Below the pieces are notes generated by a model. That model was not told the DNA's origin. It was given only the letters and a program-made list of their open reading frames with translations, and made no database searches. A program made the position numbers and the translations under genes. DNA of 64,000 nucleotides from Haematococcus lacustris. Its lineage: Eukaryota; Chlorophyta; Chlorophyceae; Chlamydomonadales; Haematococcaceae. Below, one piece after another: positions 8,755-19,851 of this stretch; the first letter of the stretch is position 1; every line of letters begins with the position of its first letter. The stretch lies in the NCBI GenBank assembly GCA_030144725.1, contig JASKMD010000003.1:10903447-10967446 (forward strand), read 5' to 3'.

Positions 8755-10911
8755 TCATCCCCCATCCTTGACACCTGCCCTAAGTCTGTAGCTGGTTCTG
8801 GCTATGCTATGTGAGCTTATGACCGCATGTCTAGTCAGCTTATTTAGCAGTTTTGTGATGTTGGTTTGCGTGATGCCTATGGCTTCCATGTGTAGTTTGG
8901 TATGTGTGTTGTAAGTGATGCCGCCTATTCCCAACAGGATGGGTCTAACTGAGACTGTGTGTCCTGCTGCGATGATGGCTTCTGCCATGGCAGCGTGTTG
9001 TGTGGTAGCGTTGTCTAGCTGTTCGGCCCATCTCGAGTCAGCGCAGTACTTGATTTCCAGCAGGGTGACGTGTTTGGTTGACTCGTTCGATCCCTGCTTC
9101 CTTTTCTTTGTGTTGTTGATCATGATGATGTCCGGGCGGGTGGTCGTGTTGGTGTCCCTGGCTGAGAGGCTCAGGACTTCGAGAGCCTTGCGTAGCGTGG
9201 CGCTGGGTAGGTCGATGCCTTCCGTCTCGCCTCGCTCGTGGCTGCCAATGTCCGCGAACTTGATGCACCCTCCTTGGGCTCCCTTGCTGATAGCTTTCGT
9301 GATCAGGCGCCCCGCCCCGTTATGTCGTTCCTGTACTAGAGCTGTGGTGCGGCTGCAGCCCGAGAGTAGGTGTGTCGCGCTGTCGGCCTCCCCACATAGC
9401 GGGCACCGGTCATCCGCCGTCTTTCCCCAGCGCATTGCCAGTTTCTGGTTGTAGAGCCCGCCCGTTCGATAGAGTAGGGCGGTTCTCTGCGCCTCTGTTG
9501 GAATGCCCGCGTCGGTCATCACTCTTTCGCAGGAGCCTTTCGCCGCTGCCTTGGTGATTTCCTGTGACATCTGGTAGTAGATGCTCTCTTGGTTGGCGAG
9601 GCCGAGTTTATGTTTGTTGCTCATGTGCGCGCGTACACTGTGGCGGCAGTCCGGCAACGGGGTGGTGACGTTGAGTTCACTTGTTGTGCTCAGCCACGCG
9701 TGTTGCTCGGTGTGCCTGGGTGGGCAGGGGCCCGGCGTTGTGGCTTGCTCTGGGTGCCTCGCTGCGTGCTTGGCCAGTGCATCAGCTCCCTCGTTCCCGA
9801 TGATGCCGGAGTGTGCACGGACTTTGAAGAAGTGTACCGTGTCCTGGCTGTTGGTCAGGATCGACGCTATCTCTGCCAGTATGTCTTTGTGGCGGTGCGT
9901 GCGGAGCGACATCGGGTTGGCGAGCGCCCTGCGTATCTGGTAGAGTGAGCAGAGGCTGTCGGTGGCGATGCGCTTGGCACCTGCCTGCAGCGCTGAGAGA
10001 ATAGCTATGAGCTCTGCTCTGTTAATGGTTGTGTCGCCGGTTAGGGCAATGGTGATCCGATCGTCGCTGGCCGGCGTGTACACGCCTGCTCCCACTGATG
10101 CTCCCTCGGTGCCTTTGATGCAGCTCCCGTCCGTGTATGTCACCTTCTTCCACTCTGGTATGGCTCTGTGTGTGTGGGTGGTGGGTTGGAAGGCAGGCTG
10201 GTTAGTTTGGCGTGTATGCCCCGTGGAGGGGAGCTCATGGTCTGCTGGTAGGCATCGGTGTTTGTGGTTGCCGCTTGGTAGCGGGGTGGGCTGGTTGTGT
10301 TGTGAGAGCTTTGCCAGGGCCGGATGTGTCCTTAGTCGTGGGTGGAGTGCGGTGGCTGTGTTGGCCAGCCAGCCCTGTGGGTTCCCATGGGTGACGAGCT
10401 GTTGCCCAGCCTGGTTCCAAACGATGTACGTGATGAGCTTGGCATGCTTGTCTGACTTGGCGGCTGCGTTGGGGTTGTTGAGAGGAACGTTGGCTATGTG
10501 CTGGCAGTACTCTGGGTAGCTTCTCAACATGTCTATGTGTTTGGGGTACGAGATGCCTTTCTTGCCAGGTATGAGCAGGATAGTGGCCATAGCCTCCTCT
10601 TGTGTGGCAGAGTGTATGGCATGTCTGATGCATTTCAGGGCTATGGCATCCTCTGCTGGCACGTTCCATGTGGAGAGCCCTGTGTGTCTGACAAGGAGAC
10701 AGTTGTGGTGTGCCCCATAGGCTGTGTCATTGATGTCTGGGCTCCAGTATGTTGTGGTTTCAGCCCTGACTGTGAGTGGGTTAGCCCATCTCTGGACCGT
10801 GCTAGGGAAGTGGTGAGTGTTGTAGAGGTTAGAGATGGCTTGGTCTTGTGCTGCTTGAATGGGTTGATGGTTGTTTTGTGTGTCGTGCCTACGGAAGAGG
10901 GCTACCAGCTG
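8755..10911 (-). mobile_element. 5'-truncated non-LTR retrotransposon ORF: RNase H, CCHC and PD-ExK-like C-terminus
   Basis: The open frame runs on the minus strand from the telomeric junction at 10911 to a stop at 8755. The reverse transcriptase is missing. An RNase H domain spans about 10155-9755 with all four acidic positions: YTDGSC, NRAEL, ATDSL and GNEGADALAK. A zinc-knuckle-like CPLCG...H....C follows at about 9415-9360. Further on, TRPDIIM and LLEIKYC (about 9140-9045) have the look and spacing of a PD-(D/E)xK core, as in the restriction-like endonucleases of some non-LTR elements. RNase H plus a C-terminal restriction-like endonuclease recalls the Dualen/RandI elements described from Chlamydomonas; this is inference. 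The frame continues upstream into LTLTLT codons only because CCCTAA repeats lack stops. About 720 codons of retroelement sequence remain open, so the insertion may be young. Confidence 0.8.
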
Positions 10912-10962
10912 GGTTAGGGTTAGGGTTAGGGTTAGGGTTAGGGTTAGGGTTAGGGTTGGGTT
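10911..10962 (+). repeat. short telomeric tract (TTAGGG)n
   Basis: About eight TTAGGG units join the 5'-truncated end of the retrotransposon to the solo subtelomeric unit. The last unit is degenerate (GGGTTGGGTTAGC). Confidence 0.95.
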
Positions 10963-12263
10963 AGCTATAACCTTAACACCTGTTGCTGCCTCCACAGTTT
11001 ATGCCATATCTTTTCACTGGCTGCATGGAATAATTTCAAATTTGGCTTGCATGGCTCCTGGCCTCCATGCGCGCCTCGGGCGGGCCGGGCTGAGAGTGAG
11101 GTCCCTCGCGCGTCACACTTGTGCGCGTCTCCACATGTGTACCTCCCTCACACACGGGATACCCCCCTTGGACCCACTTGGGCCGTCCATCCCCCGGGCC
11201 TCCCGCGTCGCCATGACACGTGGCAACGTCCCGCAGGCCGGAGCAGCGGGGTTCGACTCGCGCCAGGCGCAGAATAAATAAAAATGCCAGAGCCCTCTCA
11301 CTCAAGTGTGACTTTCGAAGCGCCCCGCGCCGGTCCAAGGGCCGTGACGGGGCCCGGGGGTGCCGGCCGGTCACCCGAGGTCACGGCTCGCGCGCGGAGC
11401 CAGTCCCGTGCGCGCCACCCAGCCTGGCACACCCCCACCCACCAAGGGGGGTCACCCACGTAGGTGAACCCCCCCACCCCCTGCTCTGCTCAGCCTGAAA
11501 CTCGGTGCGTAGCTCCCTCTCACCTCCCCCATGGCACCGCACCAGGTGTGGCTCACCTCCCCACCCGCCCTGCCCGCCTTGCGCCACCCTCAGCCTGGCT
11601 CAGTGCCCACGCCAAACTTTGGCGGGGCGTAGAAAGCGCGTTTTTGAGTTTTAGGCCTCGCGAAGCATACGGCTGGATGCGCCTTGCAAAATGCCGTCGA
11701 TTGGTGCAAAAATCAGGCCAAACGGCTAAGTCTAGGGTATCCTAGCCCTGTTCAAAGTTTGGACCTATTGGCTGGGGTTAAGGACTTTGAATGTCACTGG
11801 AGTGAGCTGTAACTCGGTAGGTAGATGCGTTGTAGTACAGGCTACACGACGCAACTTGTTTCACAGCCATCCGCCAAGTGGTTGCAAAGTTATGGGGGGG
11901 AGAGCGGAGCATGTCAGGTGTGGGTCACCTGGGGTGAGGCCCCTGGGTGCACTGGTGCAAGGCTGAGGTGTGGTGGTGACTAGTTGGAGCCAAAGGGCGA
12001 GCCCAGGAATGTGTTAGGGAAGTGACCCTAACGTGTTAGGGTGGCAACCCTAACACCCCAGGGTTAGGGTGAGGAGGCTAACACCCTTGGGTGAGGGTGA
12101 GCTCACCCTAACACCCCAGGGTGAAGGGCCAACCCTGCAGCCTGGGGGCTCCACCCAAACCGTTGCAACGTTGGGCTAGGGTCTAGGGCTTAAGGGTAGG
12201 GTTAGGGTTAGGGTTGGGGGCTTGGGTGTGGAGGTGGGTTTAGGGTCAGCAACCTAACACCTC
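10963..12263 (+). repeat. solo subtelomeric unit (about 1.3 kb)
   Basis: This is a diverged copy of the 1307-bp unit arrayed at 29742-43206. It begins AGCTATAACCTTAACACC and ends CCTCAGGGTTTAG. Telomeric repeats flank it on both sides. Diagnostic variants are CACATGTGTACCTCCCTC, CTGCTCTGCTCAG, CTCGCGAAGCATACGG and GTGTTAGGGTGG. Short ORFs occur but no protein-like conservation is evident. Its last 300 bp contain telomere-like motifs in both orientations (CCCTAAC and GTTAGGG). Confidence 0.9.
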
Positions 12264-12635
12264 AGGGTTTAGGGTTAGGGTTAGGGTTAGGGTTAGGGTT
12301 AGGGTTAGGGTTAGGGTTAGGGTTAGGGTTAGGGTTAGGGTTAGGGTTAGGGTTAGGGTTAGGGTTAGGGTTAGGGTTAGGGTTAGGGTTAGGGTTAGGG
12401 TTAGGGTTAGGGTTAGGGTTAGGGTTAGGGTTAGGGTTAGGGTTAGGGTTAGGGTTAGGGTTAGGGGTTAGGGGTAGGGTTAGGGTTAGGGTTAGGGTTA
12501 GGGTTAGGGTTAGGGTTAGGGTTAGGGTTAGGGTTAGGGTTAGGGTTAGGGTTAGGGTTAGGGTTAGGGTTAGGGTTAGGGTTAGGGTTAGGGTTAGGGT
12601 TAGGGTTAGGGTTAGGGTTAGGGTTAGGGTTAGGG

Positions 12636-12676
<41 letters not shown>

Positions 12677-13827
12677 GGTTAGGGTTAGGGTTAGGGTTAG
12701 GGTTAGGGTTAGGGTTAGGGTTAGGGTTAGGGTTAGGGTTAGGGTTAGGGTTAGGGTTAGGGTTAGGGTTAGGGTTAGGGTTAGGGTTAGGGTTAGGGTT
12801 AGGGTTAGGGTTAGGGTTAGGGTTAGGGTTAGGGTTAGGGTTAGGGTTAGGGTTAGGGTTAGGGTTAGGGTTAGGGTTAGGGTTAGGGTTAGGGTTAGGG
12901 TTAGGGTTAGGGTTAGGGTTAGGGTTAGGGTTAGGGTTAGGGTTAGGGTTAGGGTTAGGGTTAGGGTTAGGGTTAGGGTTAGGGTTAGGGTTAGGGTTAG
13001 GGTTAGGGTTAGGGTTAGGGTTAGGGTTAGGGTTAGGGTTAGGGTTAGGGTTAGGGTTAGGGTTAGGGTTAGGGTTAGGGTTAGGGTTAGGGTTAGGGTT
13101 AGGGTTAGGGTTAGGGTTAGGGTTAGGGTTAGGGTTAGGGTTAGGGTTAGGGTTAGGGTTAGGGTTAGGGTTAGGGTTAGGGTTAGGGTTAGGGTTAGGG
13201 TTAGGGTTAGGGTTAGGGTTAGGGTTAGGGTTAGGGTTAGGGTTAGGGTTAGGGTTAGGGTTAGGGTTAGGGTTAGGGTTAGGGTTAGGGTTAGGGTTAG
13301 GGTTAGGGTTAGGGTTAGGGTTAGGGTTAGGGTTAGGGTTAGGGTTAGGGTTAGGGTTAGGGTTAGGGTTAGGGTTAGGGTTAGGGTTAGGGTTAGGGTT
13401 AGGGTTAGGGTTAGGGTTAGGGTTAGGGTTAGGGTTAGGGTTAGGGTTAGGGTTAGGGTTAGGGTTAGGGTTAGGGTTAGGGTTAGGGTTAGGGTTAGGG
13501 TTAGGGTTAGGGTTAGGGTTAGGGTTAGGGTTAGGGTTAGGGTTAGGGTTAGGGTTAGGGTTAGGGTTAGGGTTAGGGTTAGGGTTAGGGTTAGGGTTAG
13601 GGTTAGGGTTAGGGTTAGGGTTAGGGTTAGGGTTAGGGTTAGGGTTAGGGTTAGGGTTAGGGTTAGGGTTAGGGTTAGGGTTAGGGTTAGGGTTAGGGTT
13701 AGGGTTAGGGTTAGGGTTAGGGTTAGGGTTAGGGTTAGGGTTAGGGTTAGGGTTAGGGTTAGGGTTAGGGTTAGGGTTAGGGTTAAGGTTAGGGTTAGGG
13801 TTAGGGTTAGGGTTAGGGTTAGGGTTA
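12264..13827 (+). repeat. long telomeric tract (TTAGGG)n, about 1.56 kb
   Basis: About 260 TTAGGG units run with very few interruptions: GGGGTTAGGGGTAGGG near 12465-12480, TTTAGGG near 12655, and TTAAGG near 13785. All units point the same way as the other main tracts. This is telomere-length sequence in an interior position. Confidence 0.97.
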
Positions 13828-14690
13828 CTAACATTGTGTTACGGGTCCTCGGAGGGGTCGCCTAAGGAACCTTCCGGGACATAAAACTGAACGTACGGTC
13901 GGTCATTTCGAACGAGCGATAGTGCGTTCGATAGGCCGCACGACGAGGACCCGTGTCCGGAAGGTTTGACACCCGGGTGTCATTGGACTTTTGCGAGAAA
14001 ACGTCGAAAAAGGGGTCGCCTAAGGAACATGTTTTTTGAGAGTTAGACCTCGCGAATAGGGGCGCTGGACCGAACGCTCCAAAATAGAGGGGCGATTTAT
14101 CGGTTATCAAAAGTTGACCCTCGACCCTAACCTCGACCCTAACCCTAACCTTACCCTAACCGGGGTTAATCTCCGCAACCGCTTGGTCATTTTGAGCAGG
14201 AGTAGGTGCGTTGGATGGGGCTTGCGAAGGACTTGGAAAGAGCGTGGTTGACACGTCGGGTCTCATTGGACTTTTTTTAGGAAACCGCGAAAAACTGTTT
14301 TCTCTAAGGAATCGTGTAGTTTCACCGTGCGAACACGCGCGGTAGAACAAGCGCGACAACAAGAGGGGGCGTACTAAAAATGAAAGTCAGAAACCAAGTG
14401 GTCGACATGTTGGGGTCTCGCGAGTCTTCCGAGAAAACCGCGATATTTTTTTCACGAAGGAATCGAAGAGTTACACTGTGCCAATACGCTCGTTATAACA
14501 AGCGCGACAACATGATGGAGCGTAGTGAAAATGAAAATCAGAAGTGAAGGGGTCGACATGTCCGGGTCTAATTTGCACCTTCGCTTGTACCTGTTGACTA
14601 ATGTGAGCCTTACATGAGTGCAAGGGCTTCGCAAAAGGATTACCTAATGTAGGGTTGACAAGTTGGGACTAGAATTGGATTCTTGCAAGC
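13828..14690. repeat. degenerate ~150-bp tandem repeats beside the telomeric tract
   Basis: A motif like TTGACACGTCGGGTCTCATT recurs at about 13966, 14248, 14402, 14553 and 14655, with spacings of about 282 (twice 141), 154, 151 and 102 bases. Between these anchors the segments share CGAGAAAACCGCGA, CTAAGGAATCG and AACAAGCGCGACAACA strings. The units are well diverged. The AT content and composition differ from the GC-rich flanks, consistent with an old subtelomeric satellite. Confidence 0.6.
14116..14160 (-). repeat. short inverted telomeric motif cluster (CCCTAA)
   Basis: ACCCTCGACCCTAACCTCGA is followed by CCCTAACCCTAACC and TTACCCTAACC. These are in the opposite orientation to the 1.56-kb TTAGGG tract that ends 290 bp upstream. 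Confidence 0.8.
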
Positions 14691-15215
14691 ATGAAGTGAC
14701 ATGGGAAGAATTGGGTTGGACAATTGTTTGTTTAACAACGAGCCCAAGTCGAGTTGGCGCACACAACAGTAACAAGCGGGACGCTGGACAAAACTCCGGA
14801 CTAAACATCATTGCCTTGTGCAGTCGCGCAACAGAGAGCGAACCTGTAAACCTCACGCCATGCTGATGAACGGTGCGAGCCTAGTGTTGCAGTTTAGTTG
14901 CTCGGAATGCCCAGTTGCTGTCCTTGGAAGGCACAATGCCTGCCTGGAATAGCATAGGAAGGTTTACATAGGGCTCGCCCCAGCTGAAGGCTCTATCCCG
15001 CGCCGAAGACATAGTCGTAATGCGTTGCCCCTACACGCAGGAGTTCTGACCACGCGAGGCAAGCAGCTAAGGACGAAGCTCAAGGACAGCAGGAAGGCAG
15101 TCGTAGAGGTGAGCTAGGCGCGGGGTAGGCCAGCATATGGTGAGTTGGTAAGGTTGCCACGCATGATGACATGCCGTAACTATGCTGTTGTGTGCTTGTG
15201 CCGGCAGGCCCTTAA
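14691..15215. other. low-copy spacer, no gene seen
   Basis: No coding sequence I can support. It ends in an acceptor-like GTGCCGGCAG at 15198-15207, immediately before the CAG-rich satellite. Confidence 0.35.
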
Positions 15216-15324
15216 GGCAGCAGCAGCGCATCAGCAGGAGCAGCAGCGCATCAGCAGCAGCAGCAGCCCATCAGCAGCAGCAGCAGCAGCCCAGCAGCAG
15301 CAGCAGCAGCCAGCCTGCCTCTCG

Positions 15325-15388
<64 letters not shown>

Positions 15389-15730
15389 CTCGCCTGCTCG
15401 CCTGCCTGCCTGCCTGCCTGTCTGCCTGCCTGCTCGCCTGCCTGCCTGCCTGCCTGCCTGTCGCCTGCCTGCTCGCCTGCCTGCCTGCCTACCTGCCTGC
15501 CTGCCTGTTCGCCTGCCTGCCTGCCTGCCTGCCTGCTCGCCTGCCTGCCTGCTCGCCTGCCTGCCTGCCTGCCTGCTCGCCTGCCCGCCTGCCTGCCTGC
15601 CTGTCTGTATGCCAACATGGCAACAGCAGCAGTGCAGCAGCAGCAGTGCAGCAGCAGCAGCAGCGCATCAGCAGCAGCAGCAGTAGCGCATCAGCAGCAG
15701 CAGCAGTGCACCAGCAGCAGCAGCAGCGCA

Positions 15731-15800
<70 letters not shown>

Positions 15801-15996
15801 TACCTGCCTGCCTGCTCGCCAGCCTGCCTGCCTGCCTGCTCGCCTGCTCGCCTGCCTGCCTGCCTGTCTGTATGCCAACATGGCAGCAGCAGCAGTGCAG
15901 CAGCAGCAGTGCAGCAGCAGCAGCAGCGCATCAGCAGCAGCAGCAGTAGCGCATCAGCAGCAGCAGCAGCAGCGCACCAGCAGCAGCAGCAGCGCA

Positions 15997-16051
<55 letters not shown>

Positions 16052-16506
16052 ACCTGCCTGCCTGCTCACCTGCCTGCCTGCCTGCCTGCTCGCCTGCTCG
16101 CCTGCCTGCCTGCCTGTCTGTATGCCAACATGGCAGCAGCAGCAGTGCAGCAGCAGCAGTGCAGCAGCAGCAGCAGCGCATCAGCAGCAGCAGCAGTAGC
16201 GCGTTAGCAGCAGCAGCAGCGCATCAGCAGCAGCAGCAGCGCACCTGCCTGCCTGCCTGCCTGCCTGCCCGCCTGCCTGCCTGCCTACCTGCCTGCCTGC
16301 TCGCCTGCCTGCCTGCCTGCCTGCTCGCCTGCTCGCCTGCCTGCCTGCCTGTCTGTATGCCAACATGGCAGCAGCAGCAGTGCAGCAGCAGCAGTGCAGC
16401 AGCAGCAGCAGCGCATCAGCAGCAGCAGCAGTAGCGCATCAGCAGCAGCAGCAGCGCATCAGCAGCAGCGCATCAGCAGCAGCAGCAGCGCATCAGCAGC
16501 AGCGCA

Positions 16507-16589
<83 letters not shown>

Positions 16590-16784
16590 ACCTGCCTGCC
16601 TGCTCGCCTGCCTGCCTGCCTGCCTGCTCGCCTGCTCGCCTGCCTGCCTGCCTGTCTGTATGCCAACATGGCAGCAGCAGCAGTGCAGCAGCAGCAGTGC
16701 AGCAGCAGCAGCAGCGCATCAGCAGCAGCAGCAGTAGCGCATCAGCAGCAGCAGCAGCAGCGCACCAGCAGCAGCAGCAGCGCA

Positions 16785-16859
<75 letters not shown>

Positions 16860-17323
16860 ACCTGCCTGCCTGCTCGCCTGCCTGCCTGCCTGCCTGCTCG
16901 CCTGCTCGCCTGCCTGCCTGCCTGTCTGTATGCCAACATGGCAGCAGCAGCAGTGCAGCAGCAGCAGTGCAGCAGCAGCAGCAGTGCAGCAGCAGCAGCA
17001 GCGCATCAGCAGCAGCAGCAGTAGCGCATCAGCAGCAGCAGCAGCGCATCAGCAGCAGCAGCAGCGCACCTGCCTGCCTGCCTGTCCGCCTGCCTGCCTG
17101 CCTACCTGCCTGCCTGCTCGCCTGCCTGCCTGCCTGCCTGCTCGCCTGCTCGCCTGCCTGCCTGCCTGTCTGTATGCCAACATGGCAGCAGCAGCCGTGC
17201 AGCAGCAGCAGTGCAGCAGCAGCAGCAGCGCATCAGCAGCAGCAGCAGTAGCGCATCAGCAGCAGCAGCAGCGCATCAGCAGCAGCGCATCAGCAGCAGC
17301 AGCAGCGCATCAGCAGCAGCGCA

Positions 17324-17403
<80 letters not shown>

Positions 17404-17581
17404 CTCGCCTGCCTGCCTGCCTGCCTGCTCTCCTGCTCGCCTGCCTGCCTGCCTGTCTGTATGCCAACATGGCAGCAGCAGCAGTCAGCAGCAGCAGTGC
17501 AGCAGCAGCAGCAGCGCATCAGCAGCAGCAGCAGTAGCGCATCAGCAGCAGCAGCAGTGCACCAGCAGCAGCAGCAGCGCA

Positions 17582-17623
<42 letters not shown>

Positions 17624-17805
17624 TACCTGCCTGCCTGCTCGCCAGCCTGCCTGCCTGCCTGCTCGCCTGCTCGCCTGCCTGCCTGCCTGTCTGTATGCCA
17701 ACATGGCAGCAGCAGCAGTGCAGCAGCAGCAGTGCAGCAGCAGCAGCAGCGCATCAGCAGCAGCAGCAGCAGCAGCAGCAGCGCACCAGCAGCAGCAGCA
17801 GCGCA

Positions 17806-17856
<51 letters not shown>

Positions 17857-18283
17857 ACCTGCCTGCCTGCTCGCCTGCCTGCCTGCCTGCCTGCTCGCCT
17901 GCTCGCCTGCCTGCCTGCCTGTCTGTATGCCAACATGGCAGCAGCAGCAGTGCAGCAGCAGCAGTGCAGCAGCAGCAGCAGCGCATCAGCAGCAGCAGCA
18001 GTAGCGCATCAGCAGCAGCAGCAGCGCATCAGCAGCAGCAGCAGCGCACCTGCCTGCCTGCCTGCCTGCCTGCCTGCCCGCCTGCCTGCCTGCCTACCTG
18101 CCTGCCTGCTCGCCTGCCTGCCTGCCTGTCTGTATGCCAACATGGCAGCAGCAGCAGTGCAGCAGCAGCAGTGCAGCAGCAGCAGCAGCGCATCAGCAGC
18201 AGCAGCAGTAGCGCATCAGCAGCAGCAACAGCGCATCAGCAGCAGCGCATCAGCAGCAGCAGCAGCGCATCAGCAGCAGCGCA

Positions 18284-18366
<83 letters not shown>

Positions 18367-18564
18367 ACCTGCCTGCCTGCTCGCCTGCCTGCCTGCCTGC
18401 CTGCTCGCCTGCTCGCCTGCCTGCCTGCCTGTCTGTATGCCAACATGGCAGCAGCAGCAGTGCAGCAGCAGCAGTGCAGCAGCAGCAGCAGCGCATCAGC
18501 AGCAGCAGCAGTAGCGCATCAGCAGCAGCAGCAGCAGCAGCGCACCAGCAGCAGCAGCAGCGCA

Positions 18565-18603
<39 letters not shown>

Positions 18604-19237
18604 ACCTGCCTGCCTGCTCGCCTGCCTGCCTGCCTGCCTGCTCGCCTGCTCGCCTGCCTGCCTGCCTGTCTGTATGCCAACATGGCAGCAGCAGCAGTGC
18701 AGCAGCAGCAGTGCAGCAGCAGCAGCAGCGCATCAGCAGCAGCAGCAGTAGCGCATCAGCAGCAGCAGCAGCGCACCAGCAGCAGCAGCAGCTCACCTGC
18801 CTGCCTGCCTGCCTACCTGCCTGCCTGCCTACCTGCCTGCCTGCTCGCCTGCCTGCCTGCCTGCCTGCTCGCCTGCTCGCCTGCCTGCCTGCCTGTCTGT
18901 ATGCCAACATGGCAGCAGCAGCAGTGCAGCAGCAGCAGTGCAGCAGCAGCAGCAGCGCATCAGCAACAGCAGCAGTAGCGCATCAGCAGCAGCAGCAGCG
19001 CATCAGCAGCAGCAGCAGCGCACCTGCCTGCCTGCCTGCCTGCCTACCTGCCTGCCTGCTCGCCTGCCTGCCTGCCTGCCTGCTCGCCTGCTCGCCTGCC
19101 TGCCTGCCTGTCTGTATGCCAACATGGCAGCAGCAGCAGTGCAGCAGCAGCAGTGCAGCAGCAGCAGCAGCGCATCAGCAGCAGCAGCAGTAGCGCATCA
19201 GCAGCAGCAGCAGCGCATTAGCAGCAGCTGCAGCGCA

Positions 19238-19269
<32 letters not shown>

Positions 19270-19697
19270 CATGCCTACCTGCCTGCCTGCTCGCCTGCCT
19301 GCCTGCTCGCCTGCCTTCCTGCCTGTCTGTATGCCAACATGGCAGCAGCAGCAGTGCAGCAGCAGCAGTGCAGCAGCAGCAGTGCAGCAGCAGCAGCAGC
19401 AGCAGTAGCGCATCAGTAGCAGCAGCAGCGCATCAGAAGCAGCAGCTGCGCACCTGCCTGCCTGCCTGCCTACCTGCCTGCCTGCCTGCCTACCTGCCTG
19501 CCTGCTCGCCTGCCTGCCTGCTTGCCTGCTCGCCTGCCTGCTGGCCTGCTCGCCTGCCTGCCTGTCTGTATGCCAACATGGCAGCAGCAGTGCAGCAGCA
19601 GCAGCAGCGCATCAGCATCAGCAGCAGTAGCGCATCAGCAGCAGCGCATCAGCAGCAGCAGCTGCAGCGCACCTGCCTGCCTGCCTGCCTGCCTGCC
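15216..19697. repeat. compound CAG / CCTG satellite, ~17 higher-order units
   Basis: Each unit of about 207-303 bp (mostly 215-270) has an anchor TATGCCAACATGGCA, then (CAG)n interrupted by TGCAG, GCATCAG and TAGCGC. A long (CCTG)n run follows, with CCTA, CTCG and TCTG variants, and leads to the next anchor. Anchors begin at 15609, 15872, 16122, 16357, 16660, 16930, 17174, 17461, 17695, 17927, 18134, 18437, 18674, 18901, 19116, 19331 and 19570. Unit-length differences come mainly from CCTG copy number. Long overlapping ORFs encode poly-Q, poly-S, poly-A and LPAC repeats in several frames on both strands, as expected of non-coding repeats. Confidence 0.95.
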
Positions 19698-19722
19698 TAA
19701 CCCTAACCCCCTAACCCTACTG
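19698..19722 (-). repeat. short CCCTAA motif at the satellite edge
   Basis: CCTAACCCTAACCCCCTAAC follows directly after the last CCTGCCTG run, marking the boundary of the CAG/CCTG satellite with inverted telomeric motifs. Confidence 0.8.
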
Positions 19723-19734
19723 CAGAGCGCCTTA

Positions 19735-19828
19735 GCCGTCTGAACCTCCTCAGAGCTCAGCAGTGAGAGATGGCCAGCAGCGGCATCAGCGCAGGCTACG
19801 TTCGCATGTTCATAGGCATCACAGGTGC
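19735..19828 (+). pseudogene. possible exon remnant between two satellites
   Basis: After TACTGCAG there is a short stretch reading MASSGISAGYVRMFIGITG from ATG 19770, followed by a GTGCGG donor-like site. The ISAGYVRMFIGITG string loosely recalls the C-terminal motif of Cys/Met-metabolism PLP enzymes, but this is too short to assign. A TGA lies just upstream in one frame. Confidence 0.2.
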
Positions 19829-19851
19829 GGCGGACCCTTGCGCGCGCCTGA

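Noticed and set aside
12264..13834. 457-codon LTLTLT / NPNPNP ORF
   Set aside because: It is the translation of CCCTAA repeats.
15145..19743. Poly-Q, poly-S and LPAC-rich ORFs in the CAG/CCTG satellite
   Set aside because: Frames switch between units, TAG occurs in every CAGTAGCGC, and both strands are equally open.
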